Of a stretch of 64,000 nt of DNA, positions 42,381 through 50,658 are shown one piece after another. The notes under the pieces were generated by a model. That model was not told the DNA's origin. It made no database searches and worked only from the letters and a program-made list of their open reading frames with translations. The DNA is from CAXBDP01 sp041689935 (GTDB taxonomy: Bacteria; Bacteroidota; Bacteroidia; Cytophagales; Cyclobacteriaceae). The position numbers and the translations under genes are program-made. Location of the stretch: NCBI GenBank assembly GCA_041689935.1, contig JBDNFI010000001.1:4627-68626 (forward strand), read 5' to 3'. Numbering within the stretch: position 1 is the first letter of the stretch; each line of letters begins with the position of its first letter.

Positions 42381-42755
42381 ATGAGAAGCAAAACTAAAAT
42401 AAAGCAATTCAAGAAATCCATTGTAATGATCGCAGCCTTTTTCACTGCGGTATTCATTATTGTGGTTCAGCCTGCTTCCCTCATTGCGATCACAGCTAAT
42501 TCGCATCTATATGATTCAGCACAGGATACTGATAGCGAGACGAATAGTGAAAGCAACACCGAACTCCAAGTAAGCTCCTACGAGGCTACTGTTCCAGTAT
42601 TAAAACAGCTTAACAAAAACCAAGAAGTATCCTTGCTTTGGGAATCTCCGCTACAAGAGAAAAAGATATTATGGACTGTGGTACTCATCCCAGAACCACT
42701 CGTACGATTTTCAAAAGTTCTCTTTAGACGAATAATATCGCCTAACGCCCCATAA
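42381..42755 (+). CDS. Small membrane-anchored protein of unknown function
   Basis: 124 residues. Basic N-terminus (MRSKTKIKQFKKSI), one hydrophobic segment (about 15-37, VMIAAFFTAVFIIVVQPASL), an acidic Ser/Asp/Glu linker (DSAQDTDSETNSESNTE), then a C-terminal region of about 60 residues (VLKQLNKNQEVSLLWESP and WTVVLIPEPLVRFSKVLFRR). I do not recognise a family. It has its own well-formed promoter and sits just before secDF, which may be pure proximity. Confidence 0.65.
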   Translation: MRSKTKIKQFKKSIVMIAAFFTAVFIIVVQPASLIAITANSHLYDSAQDTDSETNSESNTELQVSSYEATVPVLKQLNKNQEVSLLWESPLQEKKILWTVVLIPEPLVRFSKVLFRRIISPNAP

Positions 42756-42822
42756 TTTGATCTAATTTCTTAGGTTCAAATTTTCAACAAAAACACATTT
42801 TCCATTTCTAAATTTTACAACT

Positions 42823-45800
42823 ATGCGTAACAAAGGTGGAGTTATATTCATCTCAATAGTTACAACACTTCTGTGTTTATACTATTTGTCTTTCACGTTT
42901 GTATCTAGCACTGTGCAAGAAAATGCCACAGAATATGCAACCGATGAAATAGGCAATATTGATTTTACAAAAAAGCAACAATACTTGGACTCCGTATGGA
43001 GAGAGCCTGTTTACAATCTTTTCGGGATTGCGTATACATTCCAAGAGGTAAAAGAAACTGAGCTAGGACTTGGCCTTGATTTGCAAGGCGGCATGCAAGT
43101 AACCCTTGAAATAGATCCTTCAGATATAATCCGTGGCCTAGCAGGCCGCAATACAGGTCCTGAAGTTGAAAATGCCATTGCGCAGGCAAATGTAAGAGTA
43201 CGTGAGATCGGTGGAAATTATACCAGCCATTTCTACGATTCATTTAAGGAAAGTAATCCTGACCAATCACTTGCTAATATATTTGCAACAGCAGCAAACA
43301 GCGGGAGATTTGACTTTAATACTCCTGATGACGAAATTCTTGCCGAAATCAACAAAGAAGTAGAAGATGCAATAGATCGTTCGTTCAATATTTTAAGAAC
43401 AAGGATTGATCGTTTTGGCACGTCTCAGCCAAGTATTCAAAAATTACAAGGCAGTGGTCGTATTCAAATCGAATTGCCAGGTGTAGATAATCCTGAAAGA
43501 GTCAAAAGACTATTGCAGGGTGTTGCTAAGCTTGAATTTTGGGAAGTTTGGGATATTCAAGACTATGGAGCTTCTATTCAAGCTGTAAATGATTTTCTAG
43601 TAGCAGAGGAAAAAGCAAAAGCGCCGGCTATCGATTTAGCAGATGAATTGGCAGATGAGCAAGAAACTGTAGAAGGTGATACCACTGGCTTGAATGATCT
43701 TGAAGCAGAACTTGCCCAAGATTCAGATCAAGATCTTTTAGGTAGCCAAGTATCTCCTTTTCTTTCACTCAATAGGTCACAATTTGGTTTGGCTTACGAA
43801 GTAAGAGATACTTCAAGAATCAACCGCATATTAGAGAGAGACGAAGTAAAAGCCTTACTCAATAATAATTTGTCGTTCGCTTGGTCTATCAGCCCAGTGG
43901 TTGGTGCAGATGGTTTCGAAACATTGGAGCTAATTGCGTTGAAAAAGGGCCGTAATTCTGAACCAGCACTTGGTGGTGATGTAATTACAGATGCAAGACA
44001 GACGTTCGACCAGAGATCAAGGCCAGCCATTAGCATGACGATGAACTCGAATGGTGCTAAGAATTGGAGAAGAATCACAGGCGAAAATATAGGTAAGCGA
44101 GTAGCCATTGTACTTGATAATTATGTACTTACTGCCCCTACAGTTCAAAGTGAAATATCTGGAGGAAGTTCTGAAATTACTGGTAATTTTGAAATTGATG
44201 AGGCTAGAGACCTTTCAAATTTATTGAAAGCAGGTGCTTTACCCGCTCCTACCCAGATCGTTGAATATGGAATTATCGGCCCAACACTTGGGCAAGAAGC
44301 TCAATCTCAAGGGATCATTTCTATCATTGTGGGCTTGGCATTGGTTGTATTGTTCATGTTTGCTTACTATGCTAAAGGTGGAGCAGTTGCTATTTTGGCT
44401 TTGGTATTCAACATGTTCTTCATTGTGGGAATTTTAGCTCAGCTTAATGCTTCTCTCACCCTGCCGGGCATTGCGGGTATCGTATTGATTATCGGTATGT
44501 CCATTGATGCCAACGTGCTAATTTTCGAAAGAATAAGAGAAGAATTAGGCAAAGGAGTCAATCTATTAAATGCGATCAAACTTGGCTATGAGAAAGCTTA
44601 CAGCTCCATAATAGATGCAAACGTAACTACCTTATTGACTGGTGTTATCCTTTACACATTGGGTCAAGGTCCAGTAAAGGGATTTGCCATAACACTAATC
44701 ATTGGTATTATTTGTTCATTCTTCTCAGCTGTATTTATTACTCGTGTAGTTATAGAATGGATGTCTCGCAAAGGTGATGCGACCAAACTTGATTTCTCAT
44801 TTGCTTGGTCTAAAAACCTACTGAAGAACGTCAATTTCGACTTTATGTCGAAAAGAAAAAAGGCTTACATTGGTTCATCGATTTTCATTTCCGTCGGAAT
44901 AGTATTATTAGTAATACAGCAAGGATTGAATTTGGGTGTTGATTTCACAGGTGGCCGTTCTTACGTAGTTACTTTCCCTACTCCTCAATCTGCCACTGAG
45001 GTGAAGATTGCTCTTGGAGACCAGTTTGAAAACGCTGGCACAGAAGTAAAAACCTATGGTGGTAATAATGTATTGAAAATTACAACGAGTTACTTGATTG
45101 CAGAAACTAGTGAGGAGTCGGATCAAAATGTGGAATCTGCATTAATCACTGGTTTGGAAGGGTACTCTGGACTTACGTTTATTGCTGATGATAGCAAGGT
45201 AGGCGATGGATTTTTTACTATCTCAAGTAAATCCAAAGTAAGTGGCACCATCGCTGATGACATTAAATCAAGCTCACAAGAGGCTATCTTCCTTTCATTG
45301 GTTGCTATATTTTTATACATCCTGATCCGTTTTAGAAAATGGCAATTTGGTTTAGGTGCAATTATAGCTCTCTTCCATGACGTACTTATTGTAATTTCCG
45401 CATTTGCTATAGCAAGAGCATTTGGATTTGCCTTTGAGGTAGACCAAGTATTCATTGCGGCAATGCTGACTGTGATTGGTTACTCAATCAACGATACAGT
45501 AATTGTGTTTGACCGTATTCGAGAGAACCTAGAAAATACGCTGTCCAAAAACTTCGAAAAAGTGTTTAATGAGGCGATCAATGATACCATCAGTCGTACA
45601 ATTATCACTTCTACCACTACCTTATTAGTAATGTTAATTCTTCTAATTTTTGGTGGAGAAGTATTGAGAGGATTCTCTTTTGCCATCTTAGTTGGTATCC
45701 TAGTTGGTACTTATTCTTCGATTTACATTGCCGCGCCACTTGTGGTAGATTTGACAAGTAGGTCCTTGGAAAAGGCTCAGAAAAAAGCTGCTGAAGCTTC

Positions 45801-45825
45801 AGCAGTTGCGCCTTCAAAAGCATAA
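42823..45825 (+). CDS. secDF: Fused SecDF preprotein translocase subunit
   Basis: 1000 residues: SecD and SecF as one protein, as is usual in Bacteroidota. The SecD half has TM1 near the N-terminus, the P1 domain with LGLGLDLQGGMQVTLEI (D-L-x-G-G motif) and NILRTRIDRFGTSQPSIQKL, then a long acidic insert (about 270-305, DLADELADEQETVEGD) and a TM bundle with GIAGIVLIIGMSIDANVLIF. The SecF half begins near 670, with LGVDFTGGRSYVV and IAAMLTVIGYSINDTVIVFD. It uses the proton gradient to help SecYEG complete protein export. Terminated by a strong hairpin. Confidence 0.97.
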   Translation: MRNKGGVIFISIVTTLLCLYYLSFTFVSSTVQENATEYATDEIGNIDFTKKQQYLDSVWREPVYNLFGIAYTFQEVKETELGLGLDLQGGMQVTLEIDPSDIIRGLAGRNTGPEVENAIAQANVRVREIGGNYTSHFYDSFKESNPDQSLANIFATAANSGRFDFNTPDDEILAEINKEVEDAIDRSFNILRTRIDRFGTSQPSIQKLQGSGRIQIELPGVDNPERVKRLLQGVAKLEFWEVWDIQDYGASIQAVNDFLVAEEKAKAPAIDLADELADEQETVEGDTTGLNDLEAELAQDSDQDLLGSQVSPFLSLNRSQFGLAYEVRDTSRINRILERDEVKALLNNNLSFAWSISPVVGADGFETLELIALKKGRNSEPALGGDVITDARQTFDQRSRPAISMTMNSNGAKNWRRITGENIGKRVAIVLDNYVLTAPTVQSEISGGSSEITGNFEIDEARDLSNLLKAGALPAPTQIVEYGIIGPTLGQEAQSQGIISIIVGLALVVLFMFAYYAKGGAVAILALVFNMFFIVGILAQLNASLTLPGIAGIVLIIGMSIDANVLIFERIREELGKGVNLLNAIKLGYEKAYSSIIDANVTTLLTGVILYTLGQGPVKGFAITLIIGIICSFFSAVFITRVVIEWMSRKGDATKLDFSFAWSKNLLKNVNFDFMSKRKKAYIGSSIFISVGIVLLVIQQGLNLGVDFTGGRSYVVTFPTPQSATEVKIALGDQFENAGTEVKTYGGNNVLKITTSYLIAETSEESDQNVESALITGLEGYSGLTFIADDSKVGDGFFTISSKSKVSGTIADDIKSSSQEAIFLSLVAIFLYILIRFRKWQFGLGAIIALFHDVLIVISAFAIARAFGFAFEVDQVFIAAMLTVIGYSINDTVIVFDRIRENLENTLSKNFEKVFNEAINDTISRTIITSTTTLLVMLILLIFGGEVLRGFSFAILVGILVGTYSSIYIAAPLVVDLTSRSLEKAQKKAAEASAVAPSKA

Positions 45826-45844
45826 AAATCTGGATGTAAATAAG

Positions 45845-45878
45845 AAAGGAGTTGCCAACAAGCAACTCCTTTTTTTAT
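45845..45878. terminator. Bidirectional terminator between secDF and guaB
   Basis: AAGGAGTTGC / GCAACTCCTT with loop CAACAA and a seven-T tail, between converging stops. Confidence 0.9.
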
Positions 45879-45899
45879 TTACTATATCCTGAGAATGGA

Positions 45900-47372
45900 T
45901 TACCTTAAGCTATAATTTGGTGCTTCTCTAGTTACATGTACATCATGAGGATGACTTTCTCTCACACCTGCTGCAGTAATTCTCACAAACTTGGCATCTC
46001 GCAGGGCAAGAATGTCTTTGGCTCCGCAATAGCCCATACCAGCTTTTAGTCCTCCTACTAATTGATAAAGGACTTCAGCCACAGAACCTTTGAAAGGCAC
46101 TCGACCTACAATTCCCTCCGGCACCAATTTTTTGATGTCATCTTCAGCATCTTGGAAGTAGCGATCCTTCGATCCATCTTCCATTGCTTCCAGAGAGCCC
46201 ATTCCTCTATAGCTTTTAAATTTCCTTCCTTCATAGATAATCACCTCACCTGGAGCTTCTTCGGTGCCTGCTAACAAACTACCAATCATTACGCTATCAG
46301 CACCTCCCGCTAATCCTTTCACCAAATCGCCTGAGTATCGCACTCCACCATCCGCAATCAGTGGTACGCCTGTACCTTCCAAACCTTTTGCTGCTTCCAT
46401 TACCGCAGAAAGCTGAGGCACACCTACACCAGCAATAATTCTTGTGGTACAAATACTTCCAGGACCTACCCCTACTTTGACTGCATCTGCACCTGCATCC
46501 GCCAAGGCTTTTGCCCCTTCAGCCGTCGCTACATTACCCACTATCAGTTCCAACTCAGGGAAGCGAGCCTTTACTTTTTTCGCAGCTTCAATTACTCCTT
46601 TGGAATGGCCATGAGCAGTGTCGATAGAAATGACGTCCACACCGGCTATTTTAAGTGCTTCTATACGCTCTAATATATCTGGCGTTACACCTACAGCAGC
46701 TCCAACTCGAAGTCTTCCATATTCATCCTTGCAGGCATTTGGCTTATCTTTCCTTTTTAGGATATCCTTGTATGTAATTAGACCGGTTAGTTTTCCGTTC
46801 TTATCAACTATAGGCAATTTTTCAATTTTGTACTCTTGAAGGATATCTTCCGCTTGCAAAAGAGTGATGCCTACGTTTGCAGTAATTAAGTTTTCAATAG
46901 TCATCACCTCTTTAATTGGACGACTCATATTTTTCTGAAAACGTAAATCACGGTTCGTGATAATTCCGATAAGTGTATTGTTGACATCAACTACTGGGAT
47001 ACCACCGATTTTGAATTCCTTCATAATGCGATTAGCATCTCCGATGGTTGCGTCAAAATCAAGAGTGATTGGATCGATGATGAGACCGCTTTGAGAACGC
47101 TTTACTTTTCTCACTTGCTCTGCCTGCATTTCTTTAGTCATATTTTTATGAATAAAGCCCATTCCACCCTCTAAGGCCATCGCTATGGCTAAATCAGTTT
47201 CAGTAACTGTATCCATTGCCGATGAAATTAATGGAATGTTTAGCGTAATATTTCTAGTAAGGCGGGTGGTGGTGTCAGTTTCTCTAGGAAGAATATCTGA
47301 GTAACCTGGAGCAAGAAGCACATCTTCATAGGTGAGTGCTTCGTAAGCAATTTTTGAGTTTTCCAAGAGCAT
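45900..47372 (-). CDS. guaB: IMP dehydrogenase
   Basis: 490 residues from the ATG at 47372 (MLLENSKIAYEALTYEDVLL), the conserved family start; an ATG at 47420 adds 16 unlikely residues. TIM barrel interrupted by two CBS domains (about 95-205). The catalytic Cys loop is GVGPGSICTTRIIAGVGVPQ, the IMP site GGVRYSGDLVKGLAGGADSV and the flap EGIVGRVPFKGSV. It oxidises IMP to XMP with NAD, the committed step to GTP. A GCGGGAGG copy encodes part of LAGGADS. Confidence 0.96.
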   Translation of the reverse strand: MLLENSKIAYEALTYEDVLLAPGYSDILPRETDTTTRLTRNITLNIPLISSAMDTVTETDLAIAMALEGGMGFIHKNMTKEMQAEQVRKVKRSQSGLIIDPITLDFDATIGDANRIMKEFKIGGIPVVDVNNTLIGIITNRDLRFQKNMSRPIKEVMTIENLITANVGITLLQAEDILQEYKIEKLPIVDKNGKLTGLITYKDILKRKDKPNACKDEYGRLRVGAAVGVTPDILERIEALKIAGVDVISIDTAHGHSKGVIEAAKKVKARFPELELIVGNVATAEGAKALADAGADAVKVGVGPGSICTTRIIAGVGVPQLSAVMEAAKGLEGTGVPLIADGGVRYSGDLVKGLAGGADSVMIGSLLAGTEEAPGEVIIYEGRKFKSYRGMGSLEAMEDGSKDRYFQDAEDDIKKLVPEGIVGRVPFKGSVAEVLYQLVGGLKAGMGYCGAKDILALRDAKFVRITAAGVRESHPHDVHVTREAPNYSLR

Positions 47373-47515
47373 AGCAAATAATTCTAATGGATTCGTTATT
47401 TGCCAGACAAAATTAGACATTAGTTACTAATAGTTCGGCATGAATCTTAATAATTTTTTAAGCGAATAATTTGCAGGATTTTATTACTTTTGTTTCAAAC
47501 AAAAATATCTGAATC

Positions 47516-47623
47516 ATGCCAATGCTCTTTTTAATAATTGCGCTATTCATTTTAGCAATATTATCAGTGTGGATTTTTCCAAATAAGAAAATCAGCAAAA
47601 ATCCCCACGACATTAAAAATTAA
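47516..47623 (+). CDS. Putative 35-residue single-pass membrane peptide
   Basis: ATG 47516 to TAA 47623. The protein is one hydrophobic helix (LFLIIALFILAILSVWIF) followed by a polar basic C-terminus (PNKKISKNPHDIKN). TACTTTTG (47485-47492) upstream matches the -7 element, 24 bases before the start, and a strong terminator follows at 47653, so the unit looks like a complete small transcription unit between divergent guaB and the converging TPR gene. Function unknown. Confidence 0.5.
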   Translation: MPMLFLIIALFILAILSVWIFPNKKISKNPHDIKN

Positions 47624-47652
47624 TTCGTCAACCATTTCGTTTTATTGTAAAA

Positions 47653-47682
47653 CAAAAAAGCCGCTGGATGCGGCTTTTTTGT
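47653..47682. terminator. Bidirectional terminator
   Basis: AAAAAAGCCGC / GCGGCTTTTTT with loop TGGAT. It lies between the small peptide gene and the converging TPR gene. Confidence 0.92.
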
Positions 47683-47700
47683 TTTATCATATTCTGATGG

Positions 47701-49026
47701 TTAATCAGCTTTTTGAATTTTCACGGTCATCCCAATCCAACATCCAACTCTCACTTCTTCTCCAACGGCTCTACCTTCGGTAAAAATCATTTCGGCTGTT
47801 GGGAATTGTTGCTTCATTTGAGCAGCTCTTTGTCCATTTCCGCCTCTTACGTACATTTCATAAGCTGCAATAAATATAGCTCTATCATCAATTCTACTTT
47901 TCTCCTGCTTACACTGATCATAGCTTCCAAGAATAAGATCACCGATTTTAGAATACGCTTCTTTCAATGATGGGTCGATTTGTGCAGCCTTCAAGTAAAG
48001 ATCTCTTGCTTTAACTTTTTCATTTCGGAAGGAGGCAATCTCTGCTATTCTCATTGTCAATTCACCTTGCTCGGCGTTATCTTCTGACATTTCGATTGCA
48101 TCATTCAAGTACTTTAAGCCTTCATCATAATTTTCTTCTTTTATGGCTCTACTTGCTAATACCTTTGCAACCGCCAATTGAGGTTCACTCACATAATATA
48201 CTTTCGCTGCTTCTGTAAATAAATCAGAATCAGTGCAAGAAGCAGTAATTGAATAGCTAAATATCTTTTTAGCCATTTCCAAATCTGTTGGATTAGCTCT
48301 CAATTTATCTCCCAATTGAGTATCAATGAAATTACAATCGATCGTAACCATGTCTGTGAGAATACCATCAATCTGACCTTTCATTTCTTCAAGTTGTGGC
48401 TTGTTCTTAGCAGTTTTCATTTTTTCTTCCCACACACCCATCACTTTTTCATGAATGGCCATTATTTCTGGATCCGTCAAAGAACCTCCGTTAGTTTTTT
48501 GGTTACGGCGTATAGCATCCATATAGGTAAGCATATGAAAATCATTGATATCAGCTGGAGACGCGATTTCGAATAATCTAGTATAATCATTCAATAAATC
48601 CTGCAATTTGTTAGTACGGTTTGCATAGTACTTATACTCTGGAAGAAGCTTTCTATTTAAAATGTTAAATTCATCTCCGAAGTAATTAGTTCTCAAATCA
48701 TAAAGTAACAAGGCCGAATCTTGAAGTTCGTACTTTCTTGCCTCATTTTCTTCTACATCAGCCATTTCTTCAAATACTCTATGACCAGAGATATATAAAG
48801 ACTCACTTAATTCAGGTGTGTTGTTCAATAACCAAACTAAAGTTGAGTGAGCTGTATTGTAGTCACCCATTTTCCTAGAATCTGTATGTAACATATACTT
48901 ATCCCTAGCTGATTGCGCCAAAGCTTCATCTGGTGGCCAGTTAAAACCACTTTGCGCTGATAGAGGAGTAGAAAAAATCCCCAAAACAAAGACCGCTACA
49001 AATACTAATACTTTTTTCATTTTCAT
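47701..49026 (-). CDS. Exported TPR-repeat protein
   Basis: 441 residues. Signal peptide to about residue 25 (VLGIFSTPLSAQ/S). The mature protein is almost entirely helical; recognisable TPR units lie at about 260-375 (ASRAIKEENYDEGLKYLNDA, LYLKAAQIDPSLKEAYSKIG). Earlier repeats (about 55-130) are weaker. A C-terminal block (GEEVRVGCWIGMTVKIQKAD) is short and beta-like. This type of large periplasmic TPR protein is common in Bacteroidota, function unassigned; likely a scaffold for protein-protein contacts. Confidence 0.75.
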   Translation of the reverse strand: MKMKKVLVFVAVFVLGIFSTPLSAQSGFNWPPDEALAQSARDKYMLHTDSRKMGDYNTAHSTLVWLLNNTPELSESLYISGHRVFEEMADVEENEARKYELQDSALLLYDLRTNYFGDEFNILNRKLLPEYKYYANRTNKLQDLLNDYTRLFEIASPADINDFHMLTYMDAIRRNQKTNGGSLTDPEIMAIHEKVMGVWEEKMKTAKNKPQLEEMKGQIDGILTDMVTIDCNFIDTQLGDKLRANPTDLEMAKKIFSYSITASCTDSDLFTEAAKVYYVSEPQLAVAKVLASRAIKEENYDEGLKYLNDAIEMSEDNAEQGELTMRIAEIASFRNEKVKARDLYLKAAQIDPSLKEAYSKIGDLILGSYDQCKQEKSRIDDRAIFIAAYEMYVRGGNGQRAAQMKQQFPTAEMIFTEGRAVGEEVRVGCWIGMTVKIQKAD

Positions 49027-49383
49027 TTCTCCGTTATGCCAGTTAATAATTGCTATAGAGCAAAAGAGGTTCCAAATTTAATTAATAATCTCTTAAATCT
49101 TTAATTTTGTTTTGATTTTTACATGAAAAACGGAATTATTTCTTCATCAAAGTAATAATAGACCAAAGCATTTTTTCAATGGGATGCCTTTATAAATTAC
49201 ATACTTGTTTCAAGTCATTCCATTTAAAGATTGTACAATTTACGTAATTAGAATTTTATTTTTCTAGCCTTTTTATCAAAAAGCGAAATATTGATGTGAA
49301 CGGCTCATTTTTCTAAATTTTCCAAACTTTTATAAATTCACTGTTGATAGTAATTCCAAAAAACATTACCCTATTTTTGTGCG
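49027..49383. other. AT-rich intergenic region upstream of the permease gene
   Basis: About 357 bases between divergent genes. There is no TPP riboswitch here, although the downstream permease belongs to a thiamine-type locus. A TATTTTTG (49372-49379) matches the -7 element but lies only five bases from the start codon, which would make the message leaderless. No hairpin or RNA gene seen. Confidence 0.5.
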
Positions 49384-50001
49384 ATGGAAGGGAATGTAAT
49401 CTGGGAAGGATTGCGGGAAGGAATCCAGCAAATGACCTTACTCGAATCTACAGCCGTATTTTTTGGGTTACTAAGTGTTTGGTATTCAAGACTTGAGAAT
49501 ATCCTCGTGTTCCCAACAGGAATAATAAGCGTGCTGATATATGTATATATATGTTTCGGAGCCAAATTATACGCTGATGTAGGTATCAATGCCTATTATT
49601 TTATTATGAGTATTTACGGATGGTATATTTGGTCAAGAAAAGATAATCACAATAATTTTATTTCTATATCGACCAATACCTCCAAGGAGTGGTTATTTAG
49701 TGGTGTGTTGCTTGCTGGCTCATTTATTTTAATTGCCTATTTATTGGTTAATTTTACAGATAGTGATGTGCCTTTGTGGGATGCGCTAACTACATCCATG
49801 GCTTTTGTAGCGATGCTATTGATGGCAAAAAAGAAAATCGAACATTGGATAGCATGGATTTTCACTAATTTACTTTCTATACCGTTATACTTTTACAAAG
49901 GACTAATTTTAACATCCTTTCAATTTTTTGTTTTTTTAATCTTGGCTATCATGGGTTACACCCGTTGGCGCCGAGAGCTTAGTATCAAAAAGAGTTTATG
50001 A
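49384..50001 (+). CDS. pnuT: PnuC/PnuT-family permease (predicted thiamine transporter)
   Basis: 205 residues, about seven membrane helices, with the PnuC-type signature FGLLSVWYSRLENILVFPTG and INAYYFIMSIYGWYIWSRK. The family imports nicotinamide riboside (PnuC) or thiamine (PnuT). Choice between them rests on context: it is followed by a NadR-like kinase (4-base overlap) and, across a TPP riboswitch, by a TonB receptor, an arrangement known for thiamine uptake in Bacteroidota. However, the riboswitch lies downstream of this gene, and the NadR-like kinase also fits nicotinamide riboside use, so the substrate is not settled. Confidence 0.8.
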   Translation: MEGNVIWEGLREGIQQMTLLESTAVFFGLLSVWYSRLENILVFPTGIISVLIYVYICFGAKLYADVGINAYYFIMSIYGWYIWSRKDNHNNFISISTNTSKEWLFSGVLLAGSFILIAYLLVNFTDSDVPLWDALTTSMAFVAMLLMAKKKIEHWIAWIFTNLLSIPLYFYKGLILTSFQFFVFLILAIMGYTRWRRELSIKKSL

Positions 50002-50507
50002 AAAAAATCGCCATAATTGGACCAGAATCTACGGGAAAAAGCACTCTTGCTAAACAACTTTCAGAAGAACTCTCCTATCCTCTAGTACCGGAATTTGCAC
50101 GTGAGTATTTGAAAGGTTTAGGTAGAGAATACAAATACATCGACCTCACTGAAATAGCCAAAGGGCAAATTGAAAGTGAAGATAAACTGGCTGAATCTAC
50201 GCCACCGCTTCTTATTTGTGATACAGAACTCACGGTGATCAAAATTTGGAGTTTGCACCGTTTCAAGCAGGTGCAAGGCTGGATAGAAAGAGAATTGAAA
50301 AATAGGAAGTATGATCACTACTTTTTGATGTATGTCGATACCCCATGGGTGGAAGATCCTCAACGCGAACATCCTGAACTTAGAAATTACTTTTTCAATA
50401 TCTACTTGGATGAATGTAAAAAAAGGAGACTCCCTTACACTATTATAAAAGGGAAAGAGAATGAAAGATTAGAAAGCGCGTTAAAAGTAATTGGAAACTT
50501 GCACTAA
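49998..50507 (+). CDS. NadR-like nucleoside kinase (AAA-type P-loop)
   Basis: 169 residues. P-loop GPESTGKSTLAKQLSEEL at the N-terminus, a PEFAREYLKGLGREYKY segment characteristic of the NadR kinase domain, and LICDTELTVIKIWS (Walker B-like Asp). This is the ribosylnicotinamide-kinase domain of NadR without its adenylyltransferase part. It likely phosphorylates the nucleoside or vitamin brought in by the permease whose stop codon overlaps its start (ATGA). In this setting it could phosphorylate nicotinamide riboside or thiamine. Confidence 0.82.
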   Translation: MKKIAIIGPESTGKSTLAKQLSEELSYPLVPEFAREYLKGLGREYKYIDLTEIAKGQIESEDKLAESTPPLLICDTELTVIKIWSLHRFKQVQGWIERELKNRKYDHYFLMYVDTPWVEDPQREHPELRNYFFNIYLDECKKRRLPYTIIKGKENERLESALKVIGNLH

Positions 50508-50538
50508 AAAGATTTAGGCGTACATTTACAGCAGAATA

Positions 50539-50614
50539 AAGGGGTGCCCTAAATATACGGGCTGAGATTATACCCATTGAACCTGATGCCGGTAATGCGG
50601 TCGAAGGGAGGTAT
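50539..50614 (+). ncRNA. TPP riboswitch (THI element)
   Basis: Conserved blocks are visible in order: GGGGTGCC, GGGCTGAGA followed by TTATACCC, then TTGAACCTGATGCCGG, TAATGCGG and CGAAGGGAG. This is the thiamine pyrophosphate aptamer. It lies between the NadR-like kinase and the TonB receptor, so it controls the receptor. A perfect 9-bp hairpin follows before the start codon. Confidence 0.96.
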
Positions 50615-50630
50615 GGTAAAACAATTAAAG

Positions 50631-50655
50631 GAAGCATCTGCCCCTTAGATGCTTC
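50631..50655 (+). promoter_or_regulatory. Hairpin after the TPP riboswitch, likely expression platform
   Basis: GAAGCATCT / AGATGCTTC, a perfect 9-bp stem with loop GCCCCTT, 17 bases after the aptamer and three bases before ATG 50659. There is no T-run, so it is not a classical terminator; it may block translation initiation instead. Confidence 0.65.
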
Positions 50656-50658
50656 GCA

